The notes: generated by a model not told the origin, from the sequence alone. A DNA stretch of 64,000 bases from Mesorhizobium norvegicum (GCF_004919685.1 NZ_SMYZ01000012.1:124001-188000); one strand, 5' to 3'; counted from the first letter of the stretch, positions 34,852-44,344 are shown. Made by a program: numbers and translations.

Positions 34852-35922
34852 ATGCATAGATTGCCAAGAGAAGTCGGAAACTGGATTTACAATTTCTTCT
34901 ACAACGAGCACTCTATCGCATATGTGAAAATTGACGCCCAGCTTCGCATAGCGGCGAAGGGCGGTAACGTTGAACATTACGGGCTCTCATCCCTTCGCAT
35001 CGGTAAGCCTGTTACCGATCAGCTTGAATTCATGGAAGGTTTGCTGCCTTGCCCGGAACTTCCATATCATATGGCTATGGTCGAACTGCCCAGCGGGCGT
35101 GTCGCGGACCTTCATCTTTTTGCCGACGACGACTGCGTGTGGCTGCTCTTTCTTGACGCCACTGCCGAACGCGACAACAAGCAGCGGCTTCAACAGAAGG
35201 CTTATGAAATGACGCTCCTGCAAGAGAGGGAGCGTCAACTCAACGAGAAATTACAATCGACGAACGAGGCGTTGAGGAAGAGCCAGGAGGGATTGTCGCG
35301 TGAATACCAGCGCGCCGAATCCCTGCTCCTCAACATTCTTCCGGCGTCGATCGCGGAGCGGTTGAAAGCGCACAAAAAAATTGCAGACAACCACGCGGAG
35401 GTGAGTGTGCTTTTTGCCGACATCGTCGGTTTTACGGAAAGAGCGCGGAGCGTCGGAGCCGTAACGACGCTCGCTATTCTAAATTACTTCTTCAAGGCGG
35501 CGGATCGGCTCTCGGAACGACATGGCTGCGAAAAGATCAAGACAATCGGCGATTGTGTGATGGTGGTCGCTGGCCTGCCCACCGCGCGATCCGATCATGC
35601 AGAAGCCCTTGCGCACTATGCACTTGAACTGCGGAGGGCGGTCAAGCGCGAACGCTTCGCGGGAGAACCGATAAGACTGAGAATTGGAATTCACTCGGGA
35701 CCAATCGTCGCCGGCGTCATAGGCAAAAGGCGGTTCGCCTATGACCTGTGGGGCGAGACGGTTAATCTCGCCTCACGTATTCAAACGTCCGCGGAGCCCG
35801 ATGAAATCCGTATTTCCGATGCAACCCGCCAACTGCTCGGACCAAAATTTGCTTGCGACCCGCTCGAGGAAACGGAATTGCGTGGTGCAGGTCGTGTGCG
35901 AATGTGGCGGCTCCCGGCCTGA
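34852..35922 (+). CDS. Adenylate cyclase with N-terminal sensor and coiled coil
   Basis: The 356-residue soluble protein has a PAS-like N-terminal region (about 20-105), a coiled coil (about 105-160) and a class III cyclase domain (about 180-320). The active site is complete: metal aspartates D190 (LFADIVGFT) and D234, adenine-specifying K230 (KTIGD) and D298 (YDLWGE), N305 and R309 (VNLASR). It should form a homodimer with two active sites and make cAMP. ATG 34852 follows the GTPase stop by 3 bases, so the two are tightly co-expressed. GC content is low for the window (25 of 60 at 34861-34920). Regulation by the GTPase is an inference. Confidence 0.85.
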   Translation: MHRLPREVGNWIYNFFYNEHSIAYVKIDAQLRIAAKGGNVEHYGLSSLRIGKPVTDQLEFMEGLLPCPELPYHMAMVELPSGRVADLHLFADDDCVWLLFLDATAERDNKQRLQQKAYEMTLLQERERQLNEKLQSTNEALRKSQEGLSREYQRAESLLLNILPASIAERLKAHKKIADNHAEVSVLFADIVGFTERARSVGAVTTLAILNYFFKAADRLSERHGCEKIKTIGDCVMVVAGLPTARSDHAEALAHYALELRRAVKRERFAGEPIRLRIGIHSGPIVAGVIGKRRFAYDLWGETVNLASRIQTSAEPDEIRISDATRQLLGPKFACDPLEETELRGAGRVRMWRLPA

Positions 35923-36263
35923 TTTGCCGCCTGGCAGTGCCGAACCCTAGAGCGCATGCATCTCAAGCTAGTCAAACATCATGGTTTCGAATGTCCGCAG
36001 AGGTGCGCGAAGCAGTCGACAACCGAGCGACCGCCAAAGGTCTGGCCTGGGTCAACTCAGGACATCGGATCCTGAGATTTAACGTCTGCTATCGTTCTTC
36101 CCTGCACCACAAGCGGACCTACTGCTTCCGGCCCCGCTGCAGACAGACAGAAAGGTGCCTCATGTCGGCCATAGACATCACCGTTGCAGCTACCTGAAAG
36201 AAGACGTCGCCAGAAGCGGACACCCCGATCGCCAGTTCACCTACATCGGCCCGATCGGATTGG
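35923..36263. other. Intergenic stretch without a supportable gene
   Basis: The region after the cyclase gene has only short Arg/Ser-rich frames without ribosome sites or domain resemblance. It looks like degraded DNA leading into the broken gene at 36264-36687. Confidence 0.45.
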
Positions 36264-36687
36264 TCCTCATTCGAACCGGTTGTTACGTGCACGGTCTTCT
36301 TCTTGCGCGCTCCGCCGTTCAGCGTCGATTTTCGCTTGTAGCCTCTTTCTTGCCTCGACCAGCGGTTCGGCAAGAGCGGGCGCATCGTCCACGACCAAAC
36401 TGTTCAGGAGCTTTAAGCGGCCCTCGAGCTTTGACGTAAGTGAGCCGCTCCACTTTAATGGGAGGAGCCGATGAACGATCTCGTTCAGCGAGGAGTGGTT
36501 CCGGTGCTTTCTCCAACAGCTTCTTCGCGAGTGGTGTCCATTCGTGCGGTTCACCCTCCTTTGGTCGGTTGAAGAGCAAGACTATGGATGCGGCCAGGGG
36601 ATAGCGTATCGTTGGATCGCGGTCGCACCAAGTGATTACGGTTTCGTCCACGCCGACGCAACTCAAGCGGTAGCGGCTTGCCCATCG
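36264..36687 (-). pseudogene. Broken gene remnant with a frameshift
   Basis: On the minus strand one frame reads YPLAASIVLLFNRPKEGEPH then EWTPLAKKLLEKAPEPL. Near 36500 the sense continues in another frame as SLNEIVHRLLPLKWSGSL and ends DAPALAEPLVEARKRLQ to RARNNRFE at about 36267. The two halves read as one protein separated by a small indel. The upstream ATG at about 36687 (GAAAGGAGACCGCG before it) begins MGKPLPLELRR, which resembles the start of an IS630-type transposase, so this may be a junction of two remnants. The parent family is not recognised. Confidence 0.5.
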
Positions 36688-36904
36688 CGGTCTCCTTTCA
36701 ACCGCAATGAATCATGAACTCAAATCAAAGGGAATCCTGAAGCCCTTAAAACGCGGCACACTTTAGGCGATCTGCGGTTTTTTGGTAATACAAATTGAAA
36801 ATTGCGCCGTCATGTTTCACAACAGGTCGGTACAGCCAGGACGGTTCCGAAGCCTGCGGCCTTGTCATGGTCCTCAAGGCGAGAATTCGAAAAGACGTTA
36901 AACA

Positions 36905-38119
36905 ATGACCCAGCACGCAGAAAATGCTCGAATTCTTATGTACAGCCACGACACGTTCGGGCTCGGCCACTTGCAGCGCTGCCGGACGATCGCGCATTCG
37001 CTGGTCGAGGATTTCCGCGGACTTCAGGTGCTTATCATTTCGGGTGCGCCTATCGCTGGCGCCTTCGACTACCGCGCCCGTGTCGACTTCGTGAAGATCC
37101 CCAGCGTCATCAAGTTGCGCAACGGCGAGTACACCTCGCTGGAAAAGGATATCGATCTGCATGAGACGCTAAGGATGCGCCAGTCGATCATTCGCCACAC
37201 AGCCGAGACCTTCCGGCCGGATATCTTCATCGTCGACAAGGAACCGCTCGGCCTGCGCGGCGAGATCGAGGACACGCTGTCCTACCTCAAGACGCGGGGC
37301 ACCACGCTCGTGCTTGGCCTGCGCGAGGTGATGGACGCGCCGCATCTGCTCGAAGCAGAGTGGGCACGCAAGGATGTGATGCGCAAGATAGGCCTGTTCT
37401 ACGACAAGGTCTGGGTCTATGGTCCGCCGGATTTCTACGATCCGTTGACCGGCTTGGATGTGCCGCTGGCCGTCAGGGCAAAGATGAAGTTCGTCGGCTT
37501 CCTGCAACGGAGCCTGCAGAAGAACGAGTTGCCCGGCCACCGGCCCGAGGGCGACTATATCCTCGTTACCACCGGCGGCGGCGGCGACGGCGCCGAACTG
37601 ATCCACAACGTCATCGATGCCTATCAGCAGGATTCGCCATTGCAGCATAGGGCGCTGATCGTGCTTGGGCCTTACATGCCGGCGCGCAAGCGCAACAAGC
37701 TGCTCAAGAAGGGGTCCAAGATCCCCTGTATCAAGATCATCGAGTTCGACAACCGCATGGAAGATCTGATTGCCGGCGCCAAGGCGGTAGTGGCGATGGG
37801 CGGTTACAACACCTATTGCGAGATACTGTCTTTCGACAAGCCGGCGCTGATCGTGCCGCGCGTCAAGCCCCGCGAGGAACAACTGATCCGAGCACAGCGC
37901 GCGGCCGAACTCGGCCTCATCGAGATGCTTTTGCCGGAAGAGGCCGAGGATTCCCAGCGGTTTGCCGATGCACTGAAGGTGCTGCCGGACCGGCCCCGTC
38001 CATCGCAGAGCAATCCGCATCTGACGCTGGAAGGGCTGCCTCATATTTCCGAAATCGTCGCGGAGCTGCTCGACCGGCGGGCCGGCCATCACCTTTCGGT
38101 CGTTGAAGGCATGAACTGA
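36905..38119 (+). CDS. MurG-like (GT28-type) glycosyltransferase
   Basis: The 404-residue cytoplasmic protein has a GT-B fold. The N-terminal YSHDTFGLGHLQRCRTIAHS loop resembles the MurG/GT28 acceptor loop (G-x-GH), and the C-terminal donor-binding region has AMGGYNTYCEILSFDKPAL followed by VPRVKPREEQLIRAQRAAE. It probably transfers a sugar from a UDP-activated donor during surface polysaccharide synthesis. It is the first of three consecutive glycosyltransferase genes (next start 1 base after its stop). The ribosome site is weak. Confidence 0.8.
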   Translation: MTQHAENARILMYSHDTFGLGHLQRCRTIAHSLVEDFRGLQVLIISGAPIAGAFDYRARVDFVKIPSVIKLRNGEYTSLEKDIDLHETLRMRQSIIRHTAETFRPDIFIVDKEPLGLRGEIEDTLSYLKTRGTTLVLGLREVMDAPHLLEAEWARKDVMRKIGLFYDKVWVYGPPDFYDPLTGLDVPLAVRAKMKFVGFLQRSLQKNELPGHRPEGDYILVTTGGGGDGAELIHNVIDAYQQDSPLQHRALIVLGPYMPARKRNKLLKKGSKIPCIKIIEFDNRMEDLIAGAKAVVAMGGYNTYCEILSFDKPALIVPRVKPREEQLIRAQRAAELGLIEMLLPEEAEDSQRFADALKVLPDRPRPSQSNPHLTLEGLPHISEIVAELLDRRAGHHLSVVEGMN

Positions 38120-38120
38120 G

Positions 38121-39365
38121 TTGCAACATCGCAAGATCGTCGTGGTTCTGAAGGGCTATCCGCGGCTGTCGGAAACCTTCATCGCGCAGGAACTGCTCGG
38201 TCTAGAGCGTGCGGGGTTCGACCTGGTACTCGTCGCGCTCAGGCGGCCGACCGACGCAAAACGCCACCCCGTGCATGACGAGATCAAAGCGCCCGTCCAT
38301 TATCTGCCGGAATATCTGCATGAAGAGCCGCTGCGCGTGCTTCGCTCGCTGTTTGCTCATCTGCTGCGGCCGGGCTTCTGGCGCGCGCTCGGATCGCTGG
38401 CTACCGATCTCCCCCGCGACTTTACGCGCAATCGCGCGCGCCGCTTCGGGCAAGCGCTCGTGCTGGCGGCCGAATGGCCCGAAGACGCGGGCTGGCTGCA
38501 CGCACATTTCGCGCACACGCCGGCATCGGTGACGCGCTATGCCAGCGAGCTTCGTGGCCTGCCCTGGAGCTGCTCGGCTCATGCCAAGGACATCTGGACT
38601 TCGGCGGACTGGGATCTGGCTGGCAAGCTTGCCTCGGCGCGCTGGACGGTCACTTGCACGAAAACCGGCTTCGACCGTCTTAAAAAACTCGCTAACGGCA
38701 ACTCGTCCGTGCATCTGAGCTATCATGGGCTCGACCTTGATCGCTTCGGCAGTTTCGGCGAGGCGCGACAACAGCATGACGGCTCGGCGCCGGACGAACC
38801 GGTTATCGTTCTGAGTGTCGGGCGCGCCGTTGAAAAGAAAGGTTACGATACCTTGCTGGAGGCCCTTGCCCTCTTGCCGGGTGATTTGGCGTGGCGTTTC
38901 GAGCATATCGGCGCCGGCGAGGAACTGGAACGGCTCAAGGCGCTGGCGCAAAAGCTCGGACTTGATGGTCGCGTCTCCTGGAAAGGCGCGCTCGCGCAGG
39001 AGGAGGTGCTTGAGCACTATCGCCGCGCCGACATCTTCGCCCTGGCCTGCAGGATCACCGCAAATGGCGACCGGGACGGTCTGCCGAATGTTCTGGTGGA
39101 GGCGGCTAGCCAGCGGCTTGCCTGCGTGTCGACCGATATTTCCGGCGTGCCGGAGCTTTTATCGCCGGATGAAACCGGGCTGCTGGTTCCGACGGAAAAC
39201 CCGATTGCCCTGGCACAGGCGCTGGAGCGCCTGATCCGTGATCCCGTGCTGCGTGCCCGCCTCGGCGACGCCGCGGAGCGGCGCGTGCGCGCCAATTTCG
39301 ATCATATGGCAAGCATTGGACAGCTCAAGGAACTGTTCGAGCGGGAGTGGCGGGCCGCCGAATGA
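38121..39365 (+). CDS. GT4-family glycosyltransferase
   Basis: The 414-residue GT-B enzyme has the N-terminal block VVLKGYPRLSETFIAQELLG, seen in colanic-acid-type transferases. Its C-terminal GT4 domain has VGRAVEKKGYDTLLEAL (donor phosphate contact Arg/Lys) and the E-x7-E region DGLPNVLVEAASQ. Start is TTG 38121 directly after the previous stop, and its stop overlaps the next ATG by 4 bases, so all three transferases are one operon. Donor and acceptor unknown. Confidence 0.85.
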   Translation: MQHRKIVVVLKGYPRLSETFIAQELLGLERAGFDLVLVALRRPTDAKRHPVHDEIKAPVHYLPEYLHEEPLRVLRSLFAHLLRPGFWRALGSLATDLPRDFTRNRARRFGQALVLAAEWPEDAGWLHAHFAHTPASVTRYASELRGLPWSCSAHAKDIWTSADWDLAGKLASARWTVTCTKTGFDRLKKLANGNSSVHLSYHGLDLDRFGSFGEARQQHDGSAPDEPVIVLSVGRAVEKKGYDTLLEALALLPGDLAWRFEHIGAGEELERLKALAQKLGLDGRVSWKGALAQEEVLEHYRRADIFALACRITANGDRDGLPNVLVEAASQRLACVSTDISGVPELLSPDETGLLVPTENPIALAQALERLIRDPVLRARLGDAAERRVRANFDHMASIGQLKELFEREWRAAE

Positions 39366-40549
39366 AGCGGCTGCGCGCTTTCTTCTATGTCCAGCACCTG
39401 CTCGGCATCGGCCATCTCGCGCGCGCCAGCCGCATTGCGGCAGCTTTGGTCGATGACGGGTTCGACGTAACCGTGGTGACCGGCGGAGCGCCGATCGCGG
39501 GGTTTCCGGGACTGGGTGTAAAATCTGTAACCCTGCCGCCTGTCACCTCCGGTGATGAAGGATTTTCCGGACTTGTCGACCTGCAGGGCAAACCCATCGA
39601 CGATGATTTCAAGAAATGGCGTTCAGAGATGCTGCTGCAGGCATTCCGGGACTGCAGGCCTGATATCGTCATTGTCGAGGCGTTTCCATTTGGACGCCGG
39701 CAGATGCGTTTCGAACTCTTGCCGCTGATCGAGGCCATCGACGCGACGTCGCCCAGGCCGCTGCTGGCGACGTCCGTCCGTGATATCCTTCAGGAGCGCG
39801 TCAAGCCGGGCCGGAACGAGGAAACGGTCGATCTCGTCAACAGGCATTTCGACCTTGTCATGGTCCACGGCGATCCGGCTTTCGCAACCATCGACAAGAC
39901 ATTTCCGCTGGCCGGGGCGATTAGGACCGAGGTCACCTACACAGGGCTCGTTGCCGCGCCGCCATCGCCCGCGGCCTCCGAGCGCTTCGACGTTCTGGTG
40001 TCGGTTGGCGGCGGGGCTGCCGGAAAGAGCCTTGTCAGCTCCACCGTCGCAGCGGCACGGAAAGCCAACAACGCTTGGAAATGGTGCTTGATCACCGGCC
40101 CAAACCTGCCGAAAGACGAGTTTGACGCGATCGCACGCGACGCCACGCCGGGCCTGTCCATCTTCAGGTTCCGCGAGGATTTCGCCAGCCTGCTGACCGG
40201 CGCCCGCCTGTCAGTCTCGCAGGCGGGTTACAACACGGTCTGCGATGTCCTGCGCGCGGGTTGTCGCTCCCTGCTCGTTCCATTTGCAGCCGGCGGGGAA
40301 ACCGAACAGACGGTTCGCGCCCTGATGCTCGAAGAACTCGGTCTTGCAACGGTGCTGATGGAAAAGAACCTAACGCCTCAAGATTTGGCGCAAGCGATCG
40401 AACAGGCGCTTGTGGGACCGACGCCATCCGCGCATCGTCTCGATCTGGAAGGCGCGCGTCGCTCGGCGCAAATCCTGCGCGAGCGGTATCGAACATGGTC
40501 CCTAAAAGCGGGGCACGGTTTCGGAAAGGTTTTGGGCGAGATGCATTAA
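39362..40549 (+). CDS. MurG-like glycosyltransferase
   Basis: The 395-residue protein is related in plan to the one at 36905. It begins FYVQHLLGIGHLARASRIAA (GIGH acceptor loop), then VTGGAPIAGF, and has C-terminal donor-site residues SQAGYNTVCDVLRAGCRSLL and PFAAGGETEQTVRA. ATG 39362 overlaps the preceding stop (ATGA). The last 17 codons coincide with a degenerate copy of the palindromic repeat seen at 3647, so the C-terminus may have been extended by repeat insertion. It converges with the next gene with a 4-base overlap of stops. Confidence 0.8.
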   Translation: MKRLRAFFYVQHLLGIGHLARASRIAAALVDDGFDVTVVTGGAPIAGFPGLGVKSVTLPPVTSGDEGFSGLVDLQGKPIDDDFKKWRSEMLLQAFRDCRPDIVIVEAFPFGRRQMRFELLPLIEAIDATSPRPLLATSVRDILQERVKPGRNEETVDLVNRHFDLVMVHGDPAFATIDKTFPLAGAIRTEVTYTGLVAAPPSPAASERFDVLVSVGGGAAGKSLVSSTVAAARKANNAWKWCLITGPNLPKDEFDAIARDATPGLSIFRFREDFASLLTGARLSVSQAGYNTVCDVLRAGCRSLLVPFAAGGETEQTVRALMLEELGLATVLMEKNLTPQDLAQAIEQALVGPTPSAHRLDLEGARRSAQILRERYRTWSLKAGHGFGKVLGEMH

Positions 40550-41253
40550 ACAGTTCCGATCAGCATGAAGCGCGTATAATTTTTCGTCGGCAGTTCGCCG
40601 GAGAACCGCACCTCCCGTAGCGCCGCCATTGCTTCGAAGGCCGCAAGTGAAGCCACGCAGTTGATGTGCGTCGGCTCGCTGAAATAATCGTTCGATTGCA
40701 GCAGTACATTCGCGCCCCGCGGAAGCAGAGCAAGCCAGGCGCGCAGATCGGCGATGTGTTCGCAGCTCGTATTGATCGTCAGGTCGGGCCGCCCGGCCGC
40801 ATAGTCGAGTGCGTACATATCCGCCGTCAGCGCCCGGAACCGGTCGCCGGCTTCCCGGTTGAGGGTCCGGGCGACCGGCGCGACTTCGGGATCGATGTCG
40901 ATGCTATCGACCGCCGCGATGTCGAAGCGGGCGTCGTTGAAAAGCATTGCCGGCAATACGCCGTACCATCCACCCAGAACCCATATGCGCCCGAACCGGC
41001 CGCCGAGGGTTTCGAACAGCCTGTCGAGCGCCCACATCTTGCAGGCGACCTGTTTGTGGTTGAAGGCGTTGGCGATATCGGCCTTCGGATGCTTGGTGAT
41101 GACGCGCGCCAGCCCTGCCACGAGAGGGCAGTTGACATAGGCAGCAATTCCCCGCGTGAGGTCCAAGGCTTGCTCGTGCCAGTCCATGCCGGCATTGCGT
41201 GGTTGCGTGACATCCATCATAGTCGTCTTGTATGGCGGGATTTCGGGCGACAC
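40546..41253 (-). CDS. Class I SAM-dependent methyltransferase-like protein
   Basis: A 235-residue protein with a Rossmann-type start RIWVLGGWYGVLPAML, acidic end of beta-2 AAVDSIDIDPEVAPVARTLN and motif-IV-like DLTINTSCEHIADLRAWLAL. These fit class I methyltransferases, although the glycine loop is GGWYG. GTG 41253 or the ATG pair at 41220/41217 could start it; none has a strong ribosome site. It is alone on the minus strand between the glycosyltransferase operon and the ABC-like gene, perhaps modifying the glycan. Confidence 0.6.
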   Translation of the reverse strand: MSPEIPPYKTTMMDVTQPRNAGMDWHEQALDLTRGIAAYVNCPLVAGLARVITKHPKADIANAFNHKQVACKMWALDRLFETLGGRFGRIWVLGGWYGVLPAMLFNDARFDIAAVDSIDIDPEVAPVARTLNREAGDRFRALTADMYALDYAAGRPDLTINTSCEHIADLRAWLALLPRGANVLLQSNDYFSEPTHINCVASLAAFEAMAALREVRFSGELPTKNYTRFMLIGTV

Positions 41254-41488
41254 AACGCAATCTTGCCCCCCGCAAGGCTGTTTGATCCGCGGATGTAACT
41301 ATGCTGCTAGCCGCTTTGCCATCGCCCGGTGCCGGAGAGAGCCGGCTGCATCTGTCCGGACCGTTGGCGTCATCCGTGCACTGCAGCTTCGAGCTTGTCG
41401 TTGGGGACGAAGAAATCGCCGACACGCCATTCGCCAGCAGGTGCGTTTCCATCCTGCATCCTTCCAACTGAAGGGTCCGCAGTCGCAT

Positions 41489-44203
41489 ATGGAACCCAGC
41501 CTAGCCCGCTATATCTGGACGCACACCAAGAAGCAGCAGCTCTGGATATTGATGATCGTCGTGCTTTCGATGATCCCGTATTTCATGTCCTTCGACCTGC
41601 CGAAGCTGATCGTCAACGGCCCGATCCAAGGTAGGGGCTTCGAGCAACCGGGCGCGACCCATCCATTCATGAGGCTACACTATAACCTGCCGTTCATTGG
41701 AGAGGTCCAGTTCTTCTCCGGTTTTCAGCTCGACCGCACGGCGACGCTGTTTGCCCTGAGCCTCGTGTTCCTCTTGCTGGTCGTCATCAACGGTCTGTTC
41801 AAACTCTACATCAACACCTACAAGGGCCGCCTCGGCGAACGCATGCTACGGCGTATCCGCTTCGATCTGGTCGACCGTGTGCTGCGTTTTCCGCCGGTTT
41901 ACTTCAAGCGGGTGAAATCCGCCGAAGTGGCGACCATGGTGAAGGACGAGGTGGAGCCGCTGGGCGGCTTCATCGGCGACGCCTTCCTGCAGCCGGTACT
42001 GCTCGGCGGCCAGGCGCTGACGGCCATGCTGTTCATCATGATCCAGAACGTCTGGCTGGGAATGATAGCGGTCGTGATCGTGGTGATCCAGATCGTGCTC
42101 ATCCCGCGAATGCGGCGGCGGCTGATCGTGCTCGGGCGCCAACGGCAGTTGACGGCGCGCGCGCTTTCGGGCCGGGTTGGCGAAATCGTCGACGGCATCG
42201 GCGCGATTCACGTCCACGATACATCAAACTACGAGCGCGCCGACATAGCTGCCCGGCTCGGGCTCATCTTCAAGATCCGCTTCGATCTTTACCAATGGAA
42301 ATTCATGGTGAAGTTCCTCAACAATTTTCTCGCGCAGCTCACGCCCTTTCTGTTCTACATGATCGGCGGGTATCTGGTCATCCAGGGGCGGCTGGACGTC
42401 GGCCAGCTCGTGGCCGTGATCGGCGCCTACAAGGACCTGCCCGGACCGATGAAGGAACTGATCGACTGGGATCAGGATCGGCAGGATGTCCAGGTCAAAT
42501 ATCAGCAGGTCGTTGAACAGTTCACAGTCGAGGGTATCATCGCGCCGAGAATCGAGGCATTGACGACCGACGATCCCCCTCCGATGATCGACCCGCTGTC
42601 AGCGATCAGTCTCTCCATAGCAGACGATGGCGGTGCAGTGCTCCTCGACCGCATCTCCCTCCAGGTCAAGCCGGGTGAGACGGTGGCGCTGGTCGGGACC
42701 GCAACAGGTGGAGCGGACGCACTTGCAGAAGCCTTCGCGCGGCTGGTCTGGCCGAACAGCGGAAGGGTCGCTTCGGGCGCCGACGACCTGCTTGAACTCC
42801 CCGAAGCAGTGACCGGCCGGCGCATGTCCTATGCCTCGTCGGATGTTTTCCTGTTCCAGGCAAGCCTCCGCGATAACCTGCTCTACGGGTTGAAGCATGC
42901 GCCACTGACATCGGTGCCTTATGAGGGTGTCGCAGCAGACCAGCGCCGCTGGGACATCGAGGAGGCGCGCCGGTCGGGCAATCTGGATCTTGATATCCAC
43001 AGCGACTGGATCGACTATGCTTCCACCGGCGCTACCGGCCCGTACGACCTCTTTGAACCCGTGCGCCGGGTGCTCGACGCGGTTGTTCTGTCGCGCGACA
43101 TTCTGGATCTTGGCTTGCGCTCTTCGGCGGACCTCACGCGTCACACGGAGCTTGCCAGGCGGATCGTCGAACTGCGTGCGGCGCTGCGAACCCGGCTGGA
43201 ACAGGAAGGGCTGAGCGGACTGGTCGTTCCTTTCGAACCGGGCGCCTACAACAAGGAAGCAACGATCAGCCAAAACCTGCTCTTCGGCGCTGCCGCCGGC
43301 CCCGAACTGGCCGACAGGGCCCTGGCGGCCAATCCCTATTTTGCTTCCGTGCTGAGGCAAGCCGGCCTCGACCTCACGCTCTACGAAATGGGCATGGAGA
43401 TCGCCAAACAGGCGATCGAGTTGTTTGCAGACCTGCCGCCCGATCACCAGTTCTTCCAGCAGCTCGCCTTCATGAGCGCCGAGGAGATACCCGCCTACGA
43501 AACCTTGCTGCAACGGCTCAAGAACCGTCCTCACGAGGCGGTTTCGGAGAACGATCGCGCCATGATCGTCACCTTGAGCTTTGCCTACATCGAGCCTCGG
43601 CACCGCTTCGGCCTGCTGAGCGACGAGCTCATGAGCAAGATCGTCGCTGCACGCAACCGGTTCTATGAAAACCTGCCGCCCGAACTGCAAAATGCGGTCG
43701 AACGGTATGATCCTGCCAAATACATTGCCGCGGCCACCGTCATGGATAATGTCCTGTTCGGGCGTGTGGGCAACAACCATCCCGACGCTCCGGACCGCAT
43801 ACGCTCCATCGTCTATGACATTCTTGACGAACTGGGGCTTTATGCCGAACTTCTGGATGTCGGCCTGGACTTCAACGTCGGCTCCGGCGGCAGGCGGCTG
43901 ACCGGTGGACAGCGACAGAAGCTCGATGTTGCCCGGGCCCTGCTCAAGCGTCCCGATTTTCTCATTCTCAACCGGCCGCTGTCGGCGCTCGACCAGCGCA
44001 TGCAGGATAAGGTGCTGCGAAACGTGCTCGAGGAAGCCAGGTGCGACGGCCATTCGCCGGCAATTGTGTGGGTCGTGACGAATCCGGCAATGGCGATGAT
44101 GTTCGATCGCGTTATCGTCTTCGACTCGGGTCAATTGGTGGAAGACGGAACACACGAGACACTTGTGGCAGGGAACGGTATCTTCAAGGAACTGCTGTCA
44201 TAG
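41489..44203 (+). CDS. ABC-exporter-like protein with a degenerate ATPase domain
   Basis: A 904-residue protein. Residues 1-330 form an exporter-type membrane domain (LGERMLRRIRFDLVDRVLRF is the conserved coupling region). Residues about 370-900 form a nucleotide-binding domain split by an extra segment of about 270 residues. Catalytic motifs are altered: Walker A reads GTATGGAD (403-410) with Lys replaced by A409; the signature is LTGGQRQKLDVARALL (804-819); Walker B reads FLILNRPLSALD with Asp to N828 and Glu to R829; the H-loop His is Asn (VVTNPAM). It is unlikely to hydrolyse ATP as a homodimer. ATG 41489 is taken at the start of the membrane domain; the frame is open much further upstream, without sense. 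Confidence 0.78.
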   Translation: MEPSLARYIWTHTKKQQLWILMIVVLSMIPYFMSFDLPKLIVNGPIQGRGFEQPGATHPFMRLHYNLPFIGEVQFFSGFQLDRTATLFALSLVFLLLVVINGLFKLYINTYKGRLGERMLRRIRFDLVDRVLRFPPVYFKRVKSAEVATMVKDEVEPLGGFIGDAFLQPVLLGGQALTAMLFIMIQNVWLGMIAVVIVVIQIVLIPRMRRRLIVLGRQRQLTARALSGRVGEIVDGIGAIHVHDTSNYERADIAARLGLIFKIRFDLYQWKFMVKFLNNFLAQLTPFLFYMIGGYLVIQGRLDVGQLVAVIGAYKDLPGPMKELIDWDQDRQDVQVKYQQVVEQFTVEGIIAPRIEALTTDDPPPMIDPLSAISLSIADDGGAVLLDRISLQVKPGETVALVGTATGGADALAEAFARLVWPNSGRVASGADDLLELPEAVTGRRMSYASSDVFLFQASLRDNLLYGLKHAPLTSVPYEGVAADQRRWDIEEARRSGNLDLDIHSDWIDYASTGATGPYDLFEPVRRVLDAVVLSRDILDLGLRSSADLTRHTELARRIVELRAALRTRLEQEGLSGLVVPFEPGAYNKEATISQNLLFGAAAGPELADRALAANPYFASVLRQAGLDLTLYEMGMEIAKQAIELFADLPPDHQFFQQLAFMSAEEIPAYETLLQRLKNRPHEAVSENDRAMIVTLSFAYIEPRHRFGLLSDELMSKIVAARNRFYENLPPELQNAVERYDPAKYIAAATVMDNVLFGRVGNNHPDAPDRIRSIVYDILDELGLYAELLDVGLDFNVGSGGRRLTGGQRQKLDVARALLKRPDFLILNRPLSALDQRMQDKVLRNVLEEARCDGHSPAIVWVVTNPAMAMMFDRVIVFDSGQLVEDGTHETLVAGNGIFKELLS

Positions 44204-44298
44204 AGCAACGGACATTCAGATGGGATCATTCTGCCGGTGGGAATTTGCTACAAGGTCAAGGGATTCGGGGAAGGGCGTAGCGGGACTACATCCGCGCC

Positions 44299-44344
44299 GA
44301 AACCCGAAGGATTTGCCGCAAATTCCTCCGGCTCTTCGGGTTTC
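44299..44344. promoter_or_regulatory. Hairpin in the ABC-like / cNMP-binding intergenic region
   Basis: Perfect 11-bp arms GAAACCCGAAG (44299-44309) and CTTCGGGTTTC (44334-44344) with a 24-base loop. No U-run follows. The remaining bases of the 295-base interval (44204-44498) hold no gene I can support. Confidence 0.45.

Noticed and set aside
36746..37162. 138-codon minus-strand frame overlapping the glycosyltransferase start
   Set aside because: Mostly antisense to a well-supported gene, with no ribosome site or domain.
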